DNA from: JACMMS01 sp043772865
Lineage (GTDB): Bacteria; Pseudomonadota; Gammaproteobacteria; Burkholderiales; Methylophilaceae
NCBI GenBank assembly: GCA_043772865.1
Contig: JAYVFU010000226.1
Span: 1-27,493, forward strand
Direction: 5' to 3'
Length of the DNA: 27,493 bases
Shown here: positions 1 to 8,250 of the stretch, one piece after another
Layout of the letters: every line of letters begins with the position of its first letter
Numbering within the stretch: position 1 is the stretch's first letter
The notes under the pieces: generated by a model
Told to the model about the DNA's origin: nothing
Seen by the model: only the letters and a program-made list of their open reading frames with translations
Databases searched by the model: none
Program-made: the position numbers and the translations under genes

Positions 1-1857
1 GCTGGCTTTTTCTGAGGCGTTGATGCTGCCATCGTTATTGGTGTCGGCGACGATGATCACGCTAGGCGCAGTGGTCGGCGCGGTGGTGTCGATCACTGAC
101 GGTAAACTTGGGCTTAGTACACTTTCACTGCCGCCTGGGTTGGTGAGCGTATAGGCAATATTGTAGCTGCCTTCACTCAAAGGTGTGGTGGGTGTTAGCG
201 TATTGGTGGCTGCGTTAAATGTAGAAGCTACCATTAATCCATCAACGTACAGCGTGGGAGTATTCCCAGCACCTGGTGCTGGTATCGCAAAGCTTGGGGC
301 AGTGTTGCTGGTGTTATTATCAATGGAACTCGCACCAGTATCGGTTGCAGCGGTCATATCAGGGGCAACAGCAGGCGCGGCAGGCGCGTTACTATTGATG
401 ACAACAGGCAAGCTTGGGCTTGCACTGCTTTCGTTACCCGCAGCATCAGTGAGCGTGTAACTAATGGTGTGATTACCATTAGCAATGGGCGATGTTGGTG
501 TTAGGGTATTGGTAGTTGCGTTAAAAGTCGCAGGCACTTTAATGCCGTCTATAAAGAGACTTGCTACATTACCAGCATTAGGCGCAGGTATCGCAAAGCT
601 AGGTTTATTATTAGCAGTATTGTCATCGGTATCGCTGGCGCCAGTGTCAGTGGCTGCAGTCATATCAGGCGCAACTGCTGGCGTGGCTGGCGCTGTAGCA
701 TCTACGGTAAATTTTTCACCTGCCACTGTAGTGCTGTTGCCTGCAATATCAGTCGCTTTGATGCTTGGCGTGTAGTCACTATCCACTAAGGCGGCACCTG
801 TGAGGGCGACTGTCCATGTCGTGCCTGTGACGGTAGCGGTGTAATTAACGCTGTTGACATTCACCACAACAACACTGCCTGCTTCTGTTGTGCCTGTGAG
901 TGTGGGGGCTTTGTTATTGGTGATATTGTCCGAGTTGCTGCTGCCTGTATCGTTGATGCTATCGGTTGGCAATACACCGCTGATTGCTGCACTATTTGGT
1001 GCGACAGTGTCAATCACAGCAGTTAAGCTTGGACTTTGGGCAGATTCATTGCCTGCGGCGTCAGTCACTGTCGTGCTGATAGCATGTGTGCCGTCTGTGA
1101 TTGGGTTAGCTGGTGTAAGCGTGTTGGTGCTTGGATTAAATGTCGCAGGCACTTTAATGCCATCAATGTAGAGGCTTGGGGTTTCACCTGCGGCAGGAGG
1201 TGCGACAGCAAAGCTGGGTTGATTGTTATTGGTGTTGTTGTCAGTTGTGCTGGTGCCTGTGTCTGTGGCAGCCGTCATGTCTGGGGCATTAGTAGGCGCT
1301 GCAGGGGCAGTTGGCGCTGGAGTAATGGGGGGAGCTACAACAGTTGTGGTTATAATTTGATCTGTATTATCAATATTATTAATGGGTTCGATATTAATCT
1401 GACCATTAGTAGTGGGTTGATAAGCGAAGCTAAACTGGTTAAGCACCTCATTAATTCTAAGCAGCTCCACGAAGCTAAAACCGTAAGCAGTGGCCAAGCC
1501 AGAAGTACCTGCGGCAGTTTCTTCTAAAACATCACCAATATCTTTACCTTGCTCAATCGCTTTAATTACCGTATCGATGGTGGCTGCATTTAATGCGCTG
1601 TCTTGACTGAGCCCATCTATTTGGCTTCCTGATGATAATATTTGAGATAAGTCTTCCGTAAAGGAAACAAGCTGATTTGGACCAATATGCACATCACGAC
1701 CATCAGCAAATCTAATGTCGACAATGACACCAGGCGGTGTTTGTATAGTACTGCCGACTTGTATTTCGTCGCCGAGTTGTAGCTCACGTTTATCACCGTT
1801 ATCAGTGATTAAATATGCTACACCTGTCATTGCTACTACTTTACCGACCATTGCCAT
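1..1857 (-). CDS. lapA: LapA-type giant adhesin, N-terminal part (3' end outside window)
   Basis: Open for 619 codons to the window edge with no stop, so the C-terminus (remaining repeats and secretion signal) lies outside. The first ~120 residues match the LapA retention module: a compact beta-rich start (MAMVGKVVAMTGVAYLITD) and an alanine-rich helix ending at T114-A-A-G117. TAAG is the sequence cut by the LapG protease in Pseudomonas LapA, where it lies at nearly the same position. A Thr/Pro/Asn-rich linker follows, then Ig-like repeats of about 102 residues. The last visible residues contain a D-x-N-x-D-G-x-I stretch resembling a calcium-binding loop. The ATG at 1857 has an AGGA seven bases upstream. 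It is divergent from lapG and lapD. In known systems the uncut module anchors the adhesin in the outer membrane and LapG cleavage releases it. Exact ligand and full length cannot be seen. Confidence 0.9.
   Translation of the reverse strand, partial: MAMVGKVVAMTGVAYLITDNGDKRELQLGDEIQVGSTIQTPPGVIVDIRFADGRDVHIGPNQLVSFTEDLSQILSSGSQIDGLSQDSALNAATIDTVIKAIEQGKDIGDVLEETAAGTSGLATAYGFSFVELLRINEVLNQFSFAYQPTTNGQINIEPINNIDNTDQIITTTVVAPPITPAPTAPAAPTNAPDMTAATDTGTSTTDNNTNNNQPSFAVAPPAAGETPSLYIDGIKVPATFNPSTNTLTPANPITDGTHAISTTVTDAAGNESAQSPSLTAVIDTVAPNSAAISGVLPTDSINDTGSSNSDNITNNKAPTLTGTTEAGSVVVVNVNSVNYTATVTGTTWTVALTGAALVDSDYTPSIKATDIAGNSTTVAGEKFTVDATAPATPAVAPDMTAATDTGASDTDDNTANNKPSFAIPAPNAGNVASLFIDGIKVPATFNATTNTLTPTSPIANGNHTISYTLTDAAGNESSASPSLPVVINSNAPAAPAVAPDMTAATDTGASSIDNNTSNTAPSFAIPAPGAGNTPTLYVDGLMVASTFNAATNTLTPTTPLSEGSYNIAYTLTNPGGSESVLSPSLPSVIDTTAPTTAPSVIIVADTNNDGSINASEKAS
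58..1287 (-). repeat. Tandem Ig-like repeat units inside lapA
   Basis: Four successive Ig-like units of about 102 codons are visible. Three share the opening PDMTAATDTG, whose Pro codon begins (reading leftward) at 1284, 669 and 363; the last two are 306 bp apart and the first two 615 bp apart. The unit between 1284 and 669 is followed by a divergent type (ISGVLPTDSINDTGSSNSD start, about 980 to 680). All units end in a strand like TDAAGNES...SPSL..VID. This A-B-A-A order suggests duplication of an A-type unit. More copies probably lie beyond position 1. Confidence 0.85.
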
Positions 1858-2032
1858 GTTGATGTCCTAATTAAATATTGATGCGTTTAAACTTCTTTTC
1901 ACAATTGCATTAAATACCCATTTAAAACATAAAAATATTGTACTGATGGCCAATATGAAAACCAGTACTAAATTAAGCACTTTAAACATGTGCAATCAAG
2001 TCTTAAGCGTTTAAGCCGATAAACATAATAAC
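1858..2032. promoter_or_regulatory. Divergent lapA / lapG intergenic region
   Basis: This 175-bp AT-rich gap must hold the promoters of both lapA (leftward) and lapG-lapD (rightward). It contains a 6-bp inverted repeat GTACTG (1940-1945) and CAGTAC (1963-1968), centres 23 bp apart, a plausible but unproven operator. I could not assign convincing -35/-10 boxes. Confidence 0.4.
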
Positions 2033-2761
2033 TTGTCTTTATTCATTCTTGGACTGCTTGTGCTTTTTGGTTTTACAAAAAACTCTAGACTAATAAGTTT
2101 ATGCAAAACCATCAAAAGCTGGGGTTTGCTATTACTATTATTAAGCGCCACCTGCATTTATGCAGCTAATTGTGACTTTAATAAACTAGGCAATTTAGCG
2201 CGTAGCCGTTACGGAGAAGAAGCTTACAAGAGCATTTCTGAACTTAATCAGCTAATCAGTCAATTAAAGCAAGCTTCAGATATTGAAAAACTCACACAGA
2301 TTAATAATTACTTTAATCATAAAATGCGCTTTGTCGATGATATAGAGTTGTGGAATAAAGTCGATTATTGGGCAACTCCCTTAGAATCTATTGGTGTACA
2401 AGGCGGGGATTGCGAAGACTTTAGCATCGCCAAATATATTTTTTTAAAAGTGGCTAATGTTGCTAATGACAAGCTACGCCTCACCTACGTAAGAGCTATG
2501 TTATATAACCAAGATATTAAAACCGTGCGGGCACACATGGTGCTGAGCTACTACGCTACACCCCAGTCTGAACCCTTAATTTTAGATAATTTAATTCCCG
2601 ATATCATGCCAGCCAGCGCACGCACAGATTTATCTCCAGTATTTAGCTTTAATGATAAAGGCTTGTGGGTGGGTAACAGTAACGCTAGCAGCTCTTCACA
2701 AGCTAGCTTATCTCGCTGGCGTGATGTGTTGGCAAGAATTAAAGCAGATGGAATAGAATAA
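2033..2761 (+). CDS. lapG: LapG-family periplasmic cysteine protease
   Basis: Bacterial transglutaminase-like cysteine protease (family of P. fluorescens LapG). The Cys-His-Asp triad is visible as C127 (GGDCEDF), H168 (RAHMVL) and D185 (LDNL), in family order and spacing. Residues about 29-45 (SWGLLLLLLSATCIYAA) form a hydrophobic export segment; the mature part begins near NCDFNKLG. It is expected to cut the TAAG site of the divergent LapA when not sequestered by LapD. The start is uncertain: TTG at 2033 is the first possible start after an in-frame stop at 2012, has no good Shine-Dalgarno, and gives a longer N-terminus than the signal peptide needs, so a downstream start (GTG 2060 or TTG near 2126) is possible. 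lapD begins 17 bp after the stop, indicating an operon. Confidence 0.9.
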   Translation: MSLFILGLLVLFGFTKNSRLISLCKTIKSWGLLLLLLSATCIYAANCDFNKLGNLARSRYGEEAYKSISELNQLISQLKQASDIEKLTQINNYFNHKMRFVDDIELWNKVDYWATPLESIGVQGGDCEDFSIAKYIFLKVANVANDKLRLTYVRAMLYNQDIKTVRAHMVLSYYATPQSEPLILDNLIPDIMPASARTDLSPVFSFNDKGLWVGNSNASSSSQASLSRWRDVLARIKADGIE

Positions 2762-2778
2762 AGGTAAAGGAAAACAAA

Positions 2779-4695
2779 ATGTCACTCATCAAACAACTAT
2801 GGTTAGCTATTTTGCTGGTATTAGTACTCGCAACAGGTGGTAGCTTTGTACTGAGTACGCTATCTAGTAAGAATTATTTAGCGCAACAATTACAAATTAA
2901 AAATAGTGATAACGCTACATCAATAGCGGTTTCGATGTCGCAAATGCCTAAAGATCCAACGACACTTGATTTATTACTTTCTGCTGAGTTTGATTCTGGC
3001 CACTACCGTTATATTGGATTGCGTGATCCTAACGGCAAGGTGATCAGTGAGCGTGTTAATGCCAATAGCCAAACTAAGGCACCCAATTGGTTTGTTAAGT
3101 TAATCCCGATCAAAGTGCAACCAGGTATTGCAGATATTCAAGATGGGTGGAAGCAGTACGGCAGTATTAAATTAGAAAGTGATGCCAATTTTGTCATTGA
3201 TAAACTATGGGATGCCACACTACTTATTGCCATTTGGGCATTGGCAATAGGCGTGGTCAGCTGTTACTTAAGTGGGCAAATTTTAAAGCGTATTTTAAAA
3301 CCGCTCAAAGAGGTTGTACAACAGGCAAAAGCCATTGGTGAAAGTCGATTTATTACCATTAAAGAGCCTAAAACTAAAGAATTTAAAGCAGTAGTAGTAG
3401 CAATGAACAGCCTATCAAACCGTATCAAAAAGACCGTGAGCGAAGAAGCCGTTAGGTTGGAAGCTTTACAGTTTCAAACAAATTTTGATCAAATTTCTGG
3501 CTTAATGAATCATGATTATTTTGCAAAAAACATCAATGGCACTATAGGTCGCATCGAGCATTTTAACGAAGGTAATTTAATTATTTCTAGGTTATCTAAC
3601 TTAGCAGAAATCGACCAGAAACTAGGTTTTGTAGAAACCAATGCGCTTATCAAAAGAATTGGCGATATATTGACGCAGGTATGCAAAAACAACCCTTCTT
3701 TCATTTGCGGTAGGTTAAGTGGTTTGGATTTTGCCGTATTTTGCAAAAAACCGATGGATGCCTATGCGTTTGGTAACCAAATCAAAAGTGAATTAGAAAA
3801 AATCAACCGTATGGAGCACACAGTACTTACTGCACAATTTTTACACGTGTGTAATAAAGTTAAAAGAGAAGATAACGCAGCATTACTATTTGAGTTGATG
3901 CACCAAGCATTTGATGCATCAACTAGCAACGATGAAAACTCGTTGCATGTTATCAATCAAAATCAAATGACTAGCTATGCAAATGATGATAGAACCAAAT
4001 GGCTGCGCCTACTTACTTCGGCTCTAGATTATAAAAGAATTCGTTTAGAACAGTATCCAGTTATCAGCCAAACTGGCGCACTATTACATTATGAAAGCCC
4101 TGTGCGCTTGCAGTTAACGCCAGATGGCAAATGGTTTACTGCTGGTGAATTTATTAGCTGGGCCACACAACTCAAACTCATGAATCGCCTTGATGAGTTA
4201 GTGCTAGAAACTGCAGTCAATATGCTAGAGAGTGGTAGCCAACCTATTGGACTTAATATTTCAACCAGTGCCATGTGTAATCCACACTTTTTTGAAACCA
4301 CGATTAACATCATAAAAAACAATCCACACCTAGCCCATCGCCTGTATTTTGAAGTACCAGAACAGGGTGTATTTGATTATTTAGCAGAGTTTAGAAATTT
4401 TTGCAGTCAGCTTAAAGCATTGGGCTGTAAAGTTGGCGTAGAACACGTGGGCTTCAGAATTGCCCGTCTCGGTGAACTGCACGATATGGGTTTAGATTAT
4501 CTTAAAATTGATGTATCTGTCATCAGAGATATTGATAGTAATCAGGCCAACCAAGCGTTATTACGCGGCTTATGCATGATAGCCCACTCTATTGGAGTAA
4601 TGGCGATTGCTGAGGGAGTTCAAACCGCAGCAGAATTAGATACATTAAAACAAATCGGCGTAGATGGCATGACAGGCGCTGGGGTTCGAATGTAG
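2779..4695 (+). CDS. lapD: LapD-type c-di-GMP receptor (HAMP, degenerate GGDEF and EAL)
   Basis: Inside-out signalling protein of the inner membrane. TM1 is residues ~7-27, a periplasmic domain ~28-145 follows, TM2 ~145-165, HAMP ~165-215, GGDEF-like ~230-395 and EAL-like ~405-638. The GGDEF motif is SGLDF (314-318) and EAL is ESP (439-441), so neither cyclase nor phosphodiesterase activity is expected; this is typical of LapD, which binds c-di-GMP in the EAL-like domain. W124 in the DGWKQYG loop probably matches the LapG-contacting Trp of P. fluorescens LapD (W125). In that model c-di-GMP-bound LapD traps LapG and keeps LapA on the surface. The C-terminus GVDGMTGAGVRM is a natural end. Preceded by AAAGGAAAA; same operon as lapG. 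Confidence 0.92.
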   Translation: MSLIKQLWLAILLVLVLATGGSFVLSTLSSKNYLAQQLQIKNSDNATSIAVSMSQMPKDPTTLDLLLSAEFDSGHYRYIGLRDPNGKVISERVNANSQTKAPNWFVKLIPIKVQPGIADIQDGWKQYGSIKLESDANFVIDKLWDATLLIAIWALAIGVVSCYLSGQILKRILKPLKEVVQQAKAIGESRFITIKEPKTKEFKAVVVAMNSLSNRIKKTVSEEAVRLEALQFQTNFDQISGLMNHDYFAKNINGTIGRIEHFNEGNLIISRLSNLAEIDQKLGFVETNALIKRIGDILTQVCKNNPSFICGRLSGLDFAVFCKKPMDAYAFGNQIKSELEKINRMEHTVLTAQFLHVCNKVKREDNAALLFELMHQAFDASTSNDENSLHVINQNQMTSYANDDRTKWLRLLTSALDYKRIRLEQYPVISQTGALLHYESPVRLQLTPDGKWFTAGEFISWATQLKLMNRLDELVLETAVNMLESGSQPIGLNISTSAMCNPHFFETTINIIKNNPHLAHRLYFEVPEQGVFDYLAEFRNFCSQLKALGCKVGVEHVGFRIARLGELHDMGLDYLKIDVSVIRDIDSNQANQALLRGLCMIAHSIGVMAIAEGVQTAAELDTLKQIGVDGMTGAGVRM

Positions 4696-5056
4696 GTTTT
4701 TATTGTAATTTTTTTAGGTGGGGTTTTAACCCCGCAGCGATGTGTATATTCAACTTGGCATTCTGGACGAGGCGTGCCTCCTAAAAAGCTTCCCAAACTC
4801 TACAAAGTGCAACGCCACATCGCGAAAGTGATGCTTGAACACTGCTGCGGGGCTAAAGCCCCACCTACAAGGAAATGCATTCGGCAAAAGTCGTGGCACA
4901 AATCATCGGCACGTAGCCTGCCTCTTACAAAAATCACACCTAAAAATCATGAATAACCCACTAAAAACCCTCCATATTCATCATAATGATTGCGGTCAAT
5001 AAGAATATCCTGATAAATTGGAAAAATAATAAAAATTGACGCTGGGAGAAGAAATC
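4696..5056. other. Intergenic region between lapD and rfbF
   Basis: About 360 bp with no convincing gene. A 60-codon open frame at 4774-4956 is rejected because it runs through the inverted repeat and has no family character. The stretch carries the repeat pair described separately and, from about 4960, an AT-rich segment that should contain the promoter of the rfbF operon. No clear terminator for lapD was found. Confidence 0.6.
4715..4869. repeat. REP/BIME-like inverted repeat pair
   Basis: Left arm 4715-4740 (TAGGTGGGGTTTTAACCCCG...) and right arm 4844-4869 (...CGGGGCTAAAGCCCCACCTA) are imperfect reverse complements about 100 bp apart. Each arm is itself a short palindrome (GGGGTTTTAACCCC; GGGGCTAAAGCCCC). 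This architecture is that of palindromic intergenic repeats found dispersed in many proteobacterial genomes. No transposase is nearby. Confidence 0.7.
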
Positions 5057-5830
5057 TTGAAAGCAGTTATTTTAGCGGGTGGTTTGGGTACGCGCTTGAG
5101 CGAAGAAACGACATTACGCCCAAAGCCAATGATAGAAATTAATGGTAAGCCTATTCTTTGGCACATTATGAAAGGCTATTCTAAGCACGGGATTAACGAT
5201 TTTGTGATTTGTTGCGGCTATAAGGGTTACGTGATTAAAGAGTTTTTTGCTAACTACTTTTTGCATACTTCTGATGTTACTTTTGATTTACAGCACAACA
5301 GCATGGAAGTGCATTCGCGCCACGCCGAACCTTGGAAAGTCACAGTGGTGGATACGGGCGAAGATACCATGACGGGAGGTCGCTTAAAGCGCGTACAAAG
5401 GTTTGTAGAACGGGATGAAGCGTTTTGTTTTACCTATGGCGATGGTGTGTCAGATATTGACATCAGCGCCTTGATTACTTTTCATCAACAGCACGGCAAG
5501 CTCGCCACCATGACCGCTGTGCAACCCAAAGGGCGCTTTGGCGCAATTGAAATGCAGGGTCAAAAGATTGTGCGCTTTAAAGAGAAACCACAAGGCGATA
5601 ACAACTGGATTAACGGTGGCTTTTTTGTGCTATCGCCTAAAGTGATTGATTACATTACAGACGACAACACCTACTGGGAAAGAGAGCCATTAGAAAATCT
5701 AGCTCGCGACAACCAAATTGATGCCTATGTACACGATGGATTTTGGCACCCTATGGATACGCAACGCGATAAAATTTATTTAGATGAACTGTGCGCAGTG
5801 GGCAAAGCACCATGGAAAACATGGCAATAA
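5057..5830 (+). CDS. rfbF: Glucose-1-phosphate cytidylyltransferase
   Basis: Makes CDP-glucose from CTP and glucose-1-phosphate, the first step of CDP-dideoxyhexose synthesis in the cytoplasm. The nucleotidyltransferase signature is at the N-terminus (KAVILAGGLGTRLSEE, then RPKPM), with YGDGVSD for metal binding and GGFFVLSP later. The start is taken as TTG 5057: it has a strong GGGAGAA Shine-Dalgarno six bases upstream and gives 257 residues, the usual RfbF length; a frame extension to 5036 would place seven atypical residues in front. The stop overlaps the start of rfbG. Confidence 0.95.
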   Translation: MKAVILAGGLGTRLSEETTLRPKPMIEINGKPILWHIMKGYSKHGINDFVICCGYKGYVIKEFFANYFLHTSDVTFDLQHNSMEVHSRHAEPWKVTVVDTGEDTMTGGRLKRVQRFVERDEAFCFTYGDGVSDIDISALITFHQQHGKLATMTAVQPKGRFGAIEMQGQKIVRFKEKPQGDNNWINGGFFVLSPKVIDYITDDNTYWEREPLENLARDNQIDAYVHDGFWHPMDTQRDKIYLDELCAVGKAPWKTWQ

Positions 5831-6900
5831 ATTCAGATTTTTGGCAAGGCAAACGCGTTTTAATCACAGGGCATACGGGCTTTAAAGGTAGCTGGCTTAC
5901 GCTGTGGTTGCAAGCGCTTGGGGCAGAAGTGATTGGATTTTCACTTAACCCACCTTCGCAACCTAATTTATTTAAAATCGCCCGTGTTGAACAAAATATA
6001 ATCAGTATTCATGGTGACATCCGCGATTTAACCCATTTAAGTGCTGTTTTTAAAGCGCATCAACCTGAAATAGTTATCCATATGGCAGCGCAAAGTTTGG
6101 TAAGGCAATCTTACCAAACCCCTGTTGAAACCTACGCTACCAATGTGATGGGCACGGTTAATCTGTTGGAATCGTGCAGAATTACGCCTAGCGTTAAAGC
6201 TATCATTGTTGTCACCAGCGATAAATGTTATGAAAATCGCGAGAAAATGCAGGGCTATCAAGAAACTGATGCCATGGGCGGTACTGACCCTTACAGCAGT
6301 AGCAAAGGCTGTGCAGAACTAGTCACAGCAGCTTACCGCGCATCTTTTATGCACCCAAAAGACTACGCACAACACGGTATTGCACTGGCCTCAGTACGTG
6401 CTGGCAATGTAATCGGCGGCGGTGATTGGGCGGTAGATAGGTTAATCCCTGATATTTTAAAATCGTTGAGCTTAAATACACCTGTTATATTGCGTAACCC
6501 CCACGCTGTTAGACCTTGGCAGCACGTATTAGAGCCATTAAGTGGCTATTTAATGTTGGCAGAAAAGCTTTATCAAAATGGTGCTGCGTTTGCACAAGCT
6601 TGGAATTTTGGACCTTTGGCGCAAGATGCAAAAACGGTAGAATGGATAACAGCGCAATTGGTGCAAGCTTGGGGAAGTTTTGCTTCATATAGCATAGAGG
6701 CATCAGACACCAACCCGCATGAAGCAAATTTGCTTAAACTAGACTGTACAAAATCAAGAACACAACTCAATTGGCAACCAAAATGGCATGTTGAAACTGC
6801 GATTAATAAAATAGTTAATTGGCATCAAACTTATTTAAAAGGTGCTGATATGCGGGCCTATTGTTTGCAAGAAATTAGTGATTACCAAGCCATTAAATGA
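5821..6900 (+). CDS. rfbG: CDP-glucose 4,6-dehydratase
   Basis: Extended SDR that converts CDP-glucose to CDP-4-keto-6-deoxyglucose. The NAD-binding motif is G17-HTGFKG; catalytic residues visible are T132, D134, K135 (VTSDKCYE) and Y158-x3-K162 (PYSSSK), matching the family. Starting at ATG 5821 gives 359 residues and the expected few residues before FWQGKR; ATG 5812 (three residues longer) is an alternative. Both overlap the rfbF stop, so translation is probably coupled. Second step of the pathway shared with rfbF and rfbH. Confidence 0.95.
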   Translation: MAINSDFWQGKRVLITGHTGFKGSWLTLWLQALGAEVIGFSLNPPSQPNLFKIARVEQNIISIHGDIRDLTHLSAVFKAHQPEIVIHMAAQSLVRQSYQTPVETYATNVMGTVNLLESCRITPSVKAIIVVTSDKCYENREKMQGYQETDAMGGTDPYSSSKGCAELVTAAYRASFMHPKDYAQHGIALASVRAGNVIGGGDWAVDRLIPDILKSLSLNTPVILRNPHAVRPWQHVLEPLSGYLMLAEKLYQNGAAFAQAWNFGPLAQDAKTVEWITAQLVQAWGSFASYSIEASDTNPHEANLLKLDCTKSRTQLNWQPKWHVETAINKIVNWHQTYLKGADMRAYCLQEISDYQAIK

Positions 6901-6930
6901 CCATGAATCTAAAAAATTAGGAAACCCAGT

Positions 6931-8250
6931 TTGGATAAATCAGCACAAATACGCCAACAAATTGCTGCTTTGGTCGATGAATATGCCGCTATTCAATATG
7001 CGCCTAAAAGCTTTGAGGCTGGCATAACCACCATCCCCCCATCAGGCAAAGTGCTAGATAGCCATGAACTAAAACTCATGGTAGAAGCTTCATTAGATGG
7101 CTGGCTCACTACAGGGCGCTTTAATGCAGAATTTGAAAAGCGCTTGGCGGATTATTTGGGCGTTAAGTATCTCATCACCACCAATTCAGGCTCATCTGCC
7201 AATTTATTAGCGTTTTCTGCACTTACCTCGCCACGGTTAAAAGATCGTGCGATTAAAGCGGGTGATGAAGTAATTACTGTTGCGGCGGGGTTCCCCACTA
7301 CCGTGAACCCAATATTGCAATTTGGTGCGGTGCCTGTATTTGTAGATATTGACATTGCCACACACAATATTGATGCCACAAAAATAGAAGCGGCGATTAG
7401 CGCAAAAACCAAAGCTATTATGTTGGCGCATTCGCTAGGTAACCCGTTTAATCTCAAAGCGGTTAAAGAAATCTGTACACGCCACCACTTATGGTTAATT
7501 GAAGATAATTGTGATGCCTTAGGCTCCCGCTATAACGGGCAGCTTACTGGTACTTTTGGTGATATTGGCACTTTGAGTTTTTACCCCGCACACCATATCA
7601 CCATGGGCGAAGGTGGCGCGGTTTTTACTAACAATTCAGAATTAAAATTAATTGCCGAAAGTTTTAGAGATTGGGGACGCGATTGCTACTGTGCGCCTGG
7701 CAAAGATAATACTTGTGGCAAACGCTTTTGCTGGAAGCTGGGCGATCTACCCGAAGGATATGACCACAAATATACTTACGCGCATTTAGGCTACAACCTC
7801 AAAATTACCGATATGCAAGCTGCGTGCGGCTTAGCGCAAATGGATAAGCTAGATAGCTTTGTGCAAACGCGTAAAGATAACTTTGCTTACTTAAAAAATC
7901 GTTTATCTCACTGTAGCGATTTTTTAACCTTGCCAGAAGCCACATCCAATAGTGACCCATCTTGGTTTGGGTTTTTAATGACACTACGCCCTCAAGCAGA
8001 TATTCGCCGCATAGAGTTAATCAACTATTTAGATCAAAATAAAATTGGCACACGGCTTTTGTTTGCAGGCAATTTAACCCGCCAACCTTATATGGCAGGC
8101 AGGCAGTTTAGAGTAAGTGGCGAACTCACTAATACCGACAAGGTGATGAATAATAGCTTTTGGATAGGCGTGTATCCTGGACTAAATGAAGCCATGCTAG
8201 ACTTTACCTGCCAAAAAATTGAAACTTTTTTAGGTCTTAATTTTGACTAA
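6931..8250 (+). CDS. rfbH: CDP-4-keto-6-deoxyglucose 3-dehydrase (E1, PMP and [2Fe-2S])
   Basis: Aminotransferase-fold enzyme that removes the C3 hydroxyl on the way to CDP-3,6-dideoxy-4-keto-hexose. The usual PLP lysine is replaced by His (PAHH, H221), diagnostic of the E1 group. C194, C252, C254 and C262 give the C-x57-C-x-C-x7-C [2Fe-2S] pattern of E1 exactly. Length 439 is normal. TTG 6931 is chosen because AGGA lies eight bases upstream. E1 normally needs a ferredoxin-type reductase (E3, RfbI/AscD); none is encoded in this window. The end overlaps the next gene by 8 bp. Confidence 0.95.
   Translation: MDKSAQIRQQIAALVDEYAAIQYAPKSFEAGITTIPPSGKVLDSHELKLMVEASLDGWLTTGRFNAEFEKRLADYLGVKYLITTNSGSSANLLAFSALTSPRLKDRAIKAGDEVITVAAGFPTTVNPILQFGAVPVFVDIDIATHNIDATKIEAAISAKTKAIMLAHSLGNPFNLKAVKEICTRHHLWLIEDNCDALGSRYNGQLTGTFGDIGTLSFYPAHHITMGEGGAVFTNNSELKLIAESFRDWGRDCYCAPGKDNTCGKRFCWKLGDLPEGYDHKYTYAHLGYNLKITDMQAACGLAQMDKLDSFVQTRKDNFAYLKNRLSHCSDFLTLPEATSNSDPSWFGFLMTLRPQADIRRIELINYLDQNKIGTRLLFAGNLTRQPYMAGRQFRVSGELTNTDKVMNNSFWIGVYPGLNEAMLDFTCQKIETFLGLNFD

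Noticed and set aside
185..1527. Several plus-strand open frames of 91-163 codons at the left edge
   Set aside because: They are antisense to the continuous lapA frame, are biased Ala/Val/Gly/Ser-rich, and repeat with the lapA repeats; the minus-strand reading has clear family motifs and a good start.
4774..4956. 60-codon plus-strand frame between lapD and rfbF
   Set aside because: It spans the inverted repeat, has no ribosome-binding site of note and no recognisable protein character.
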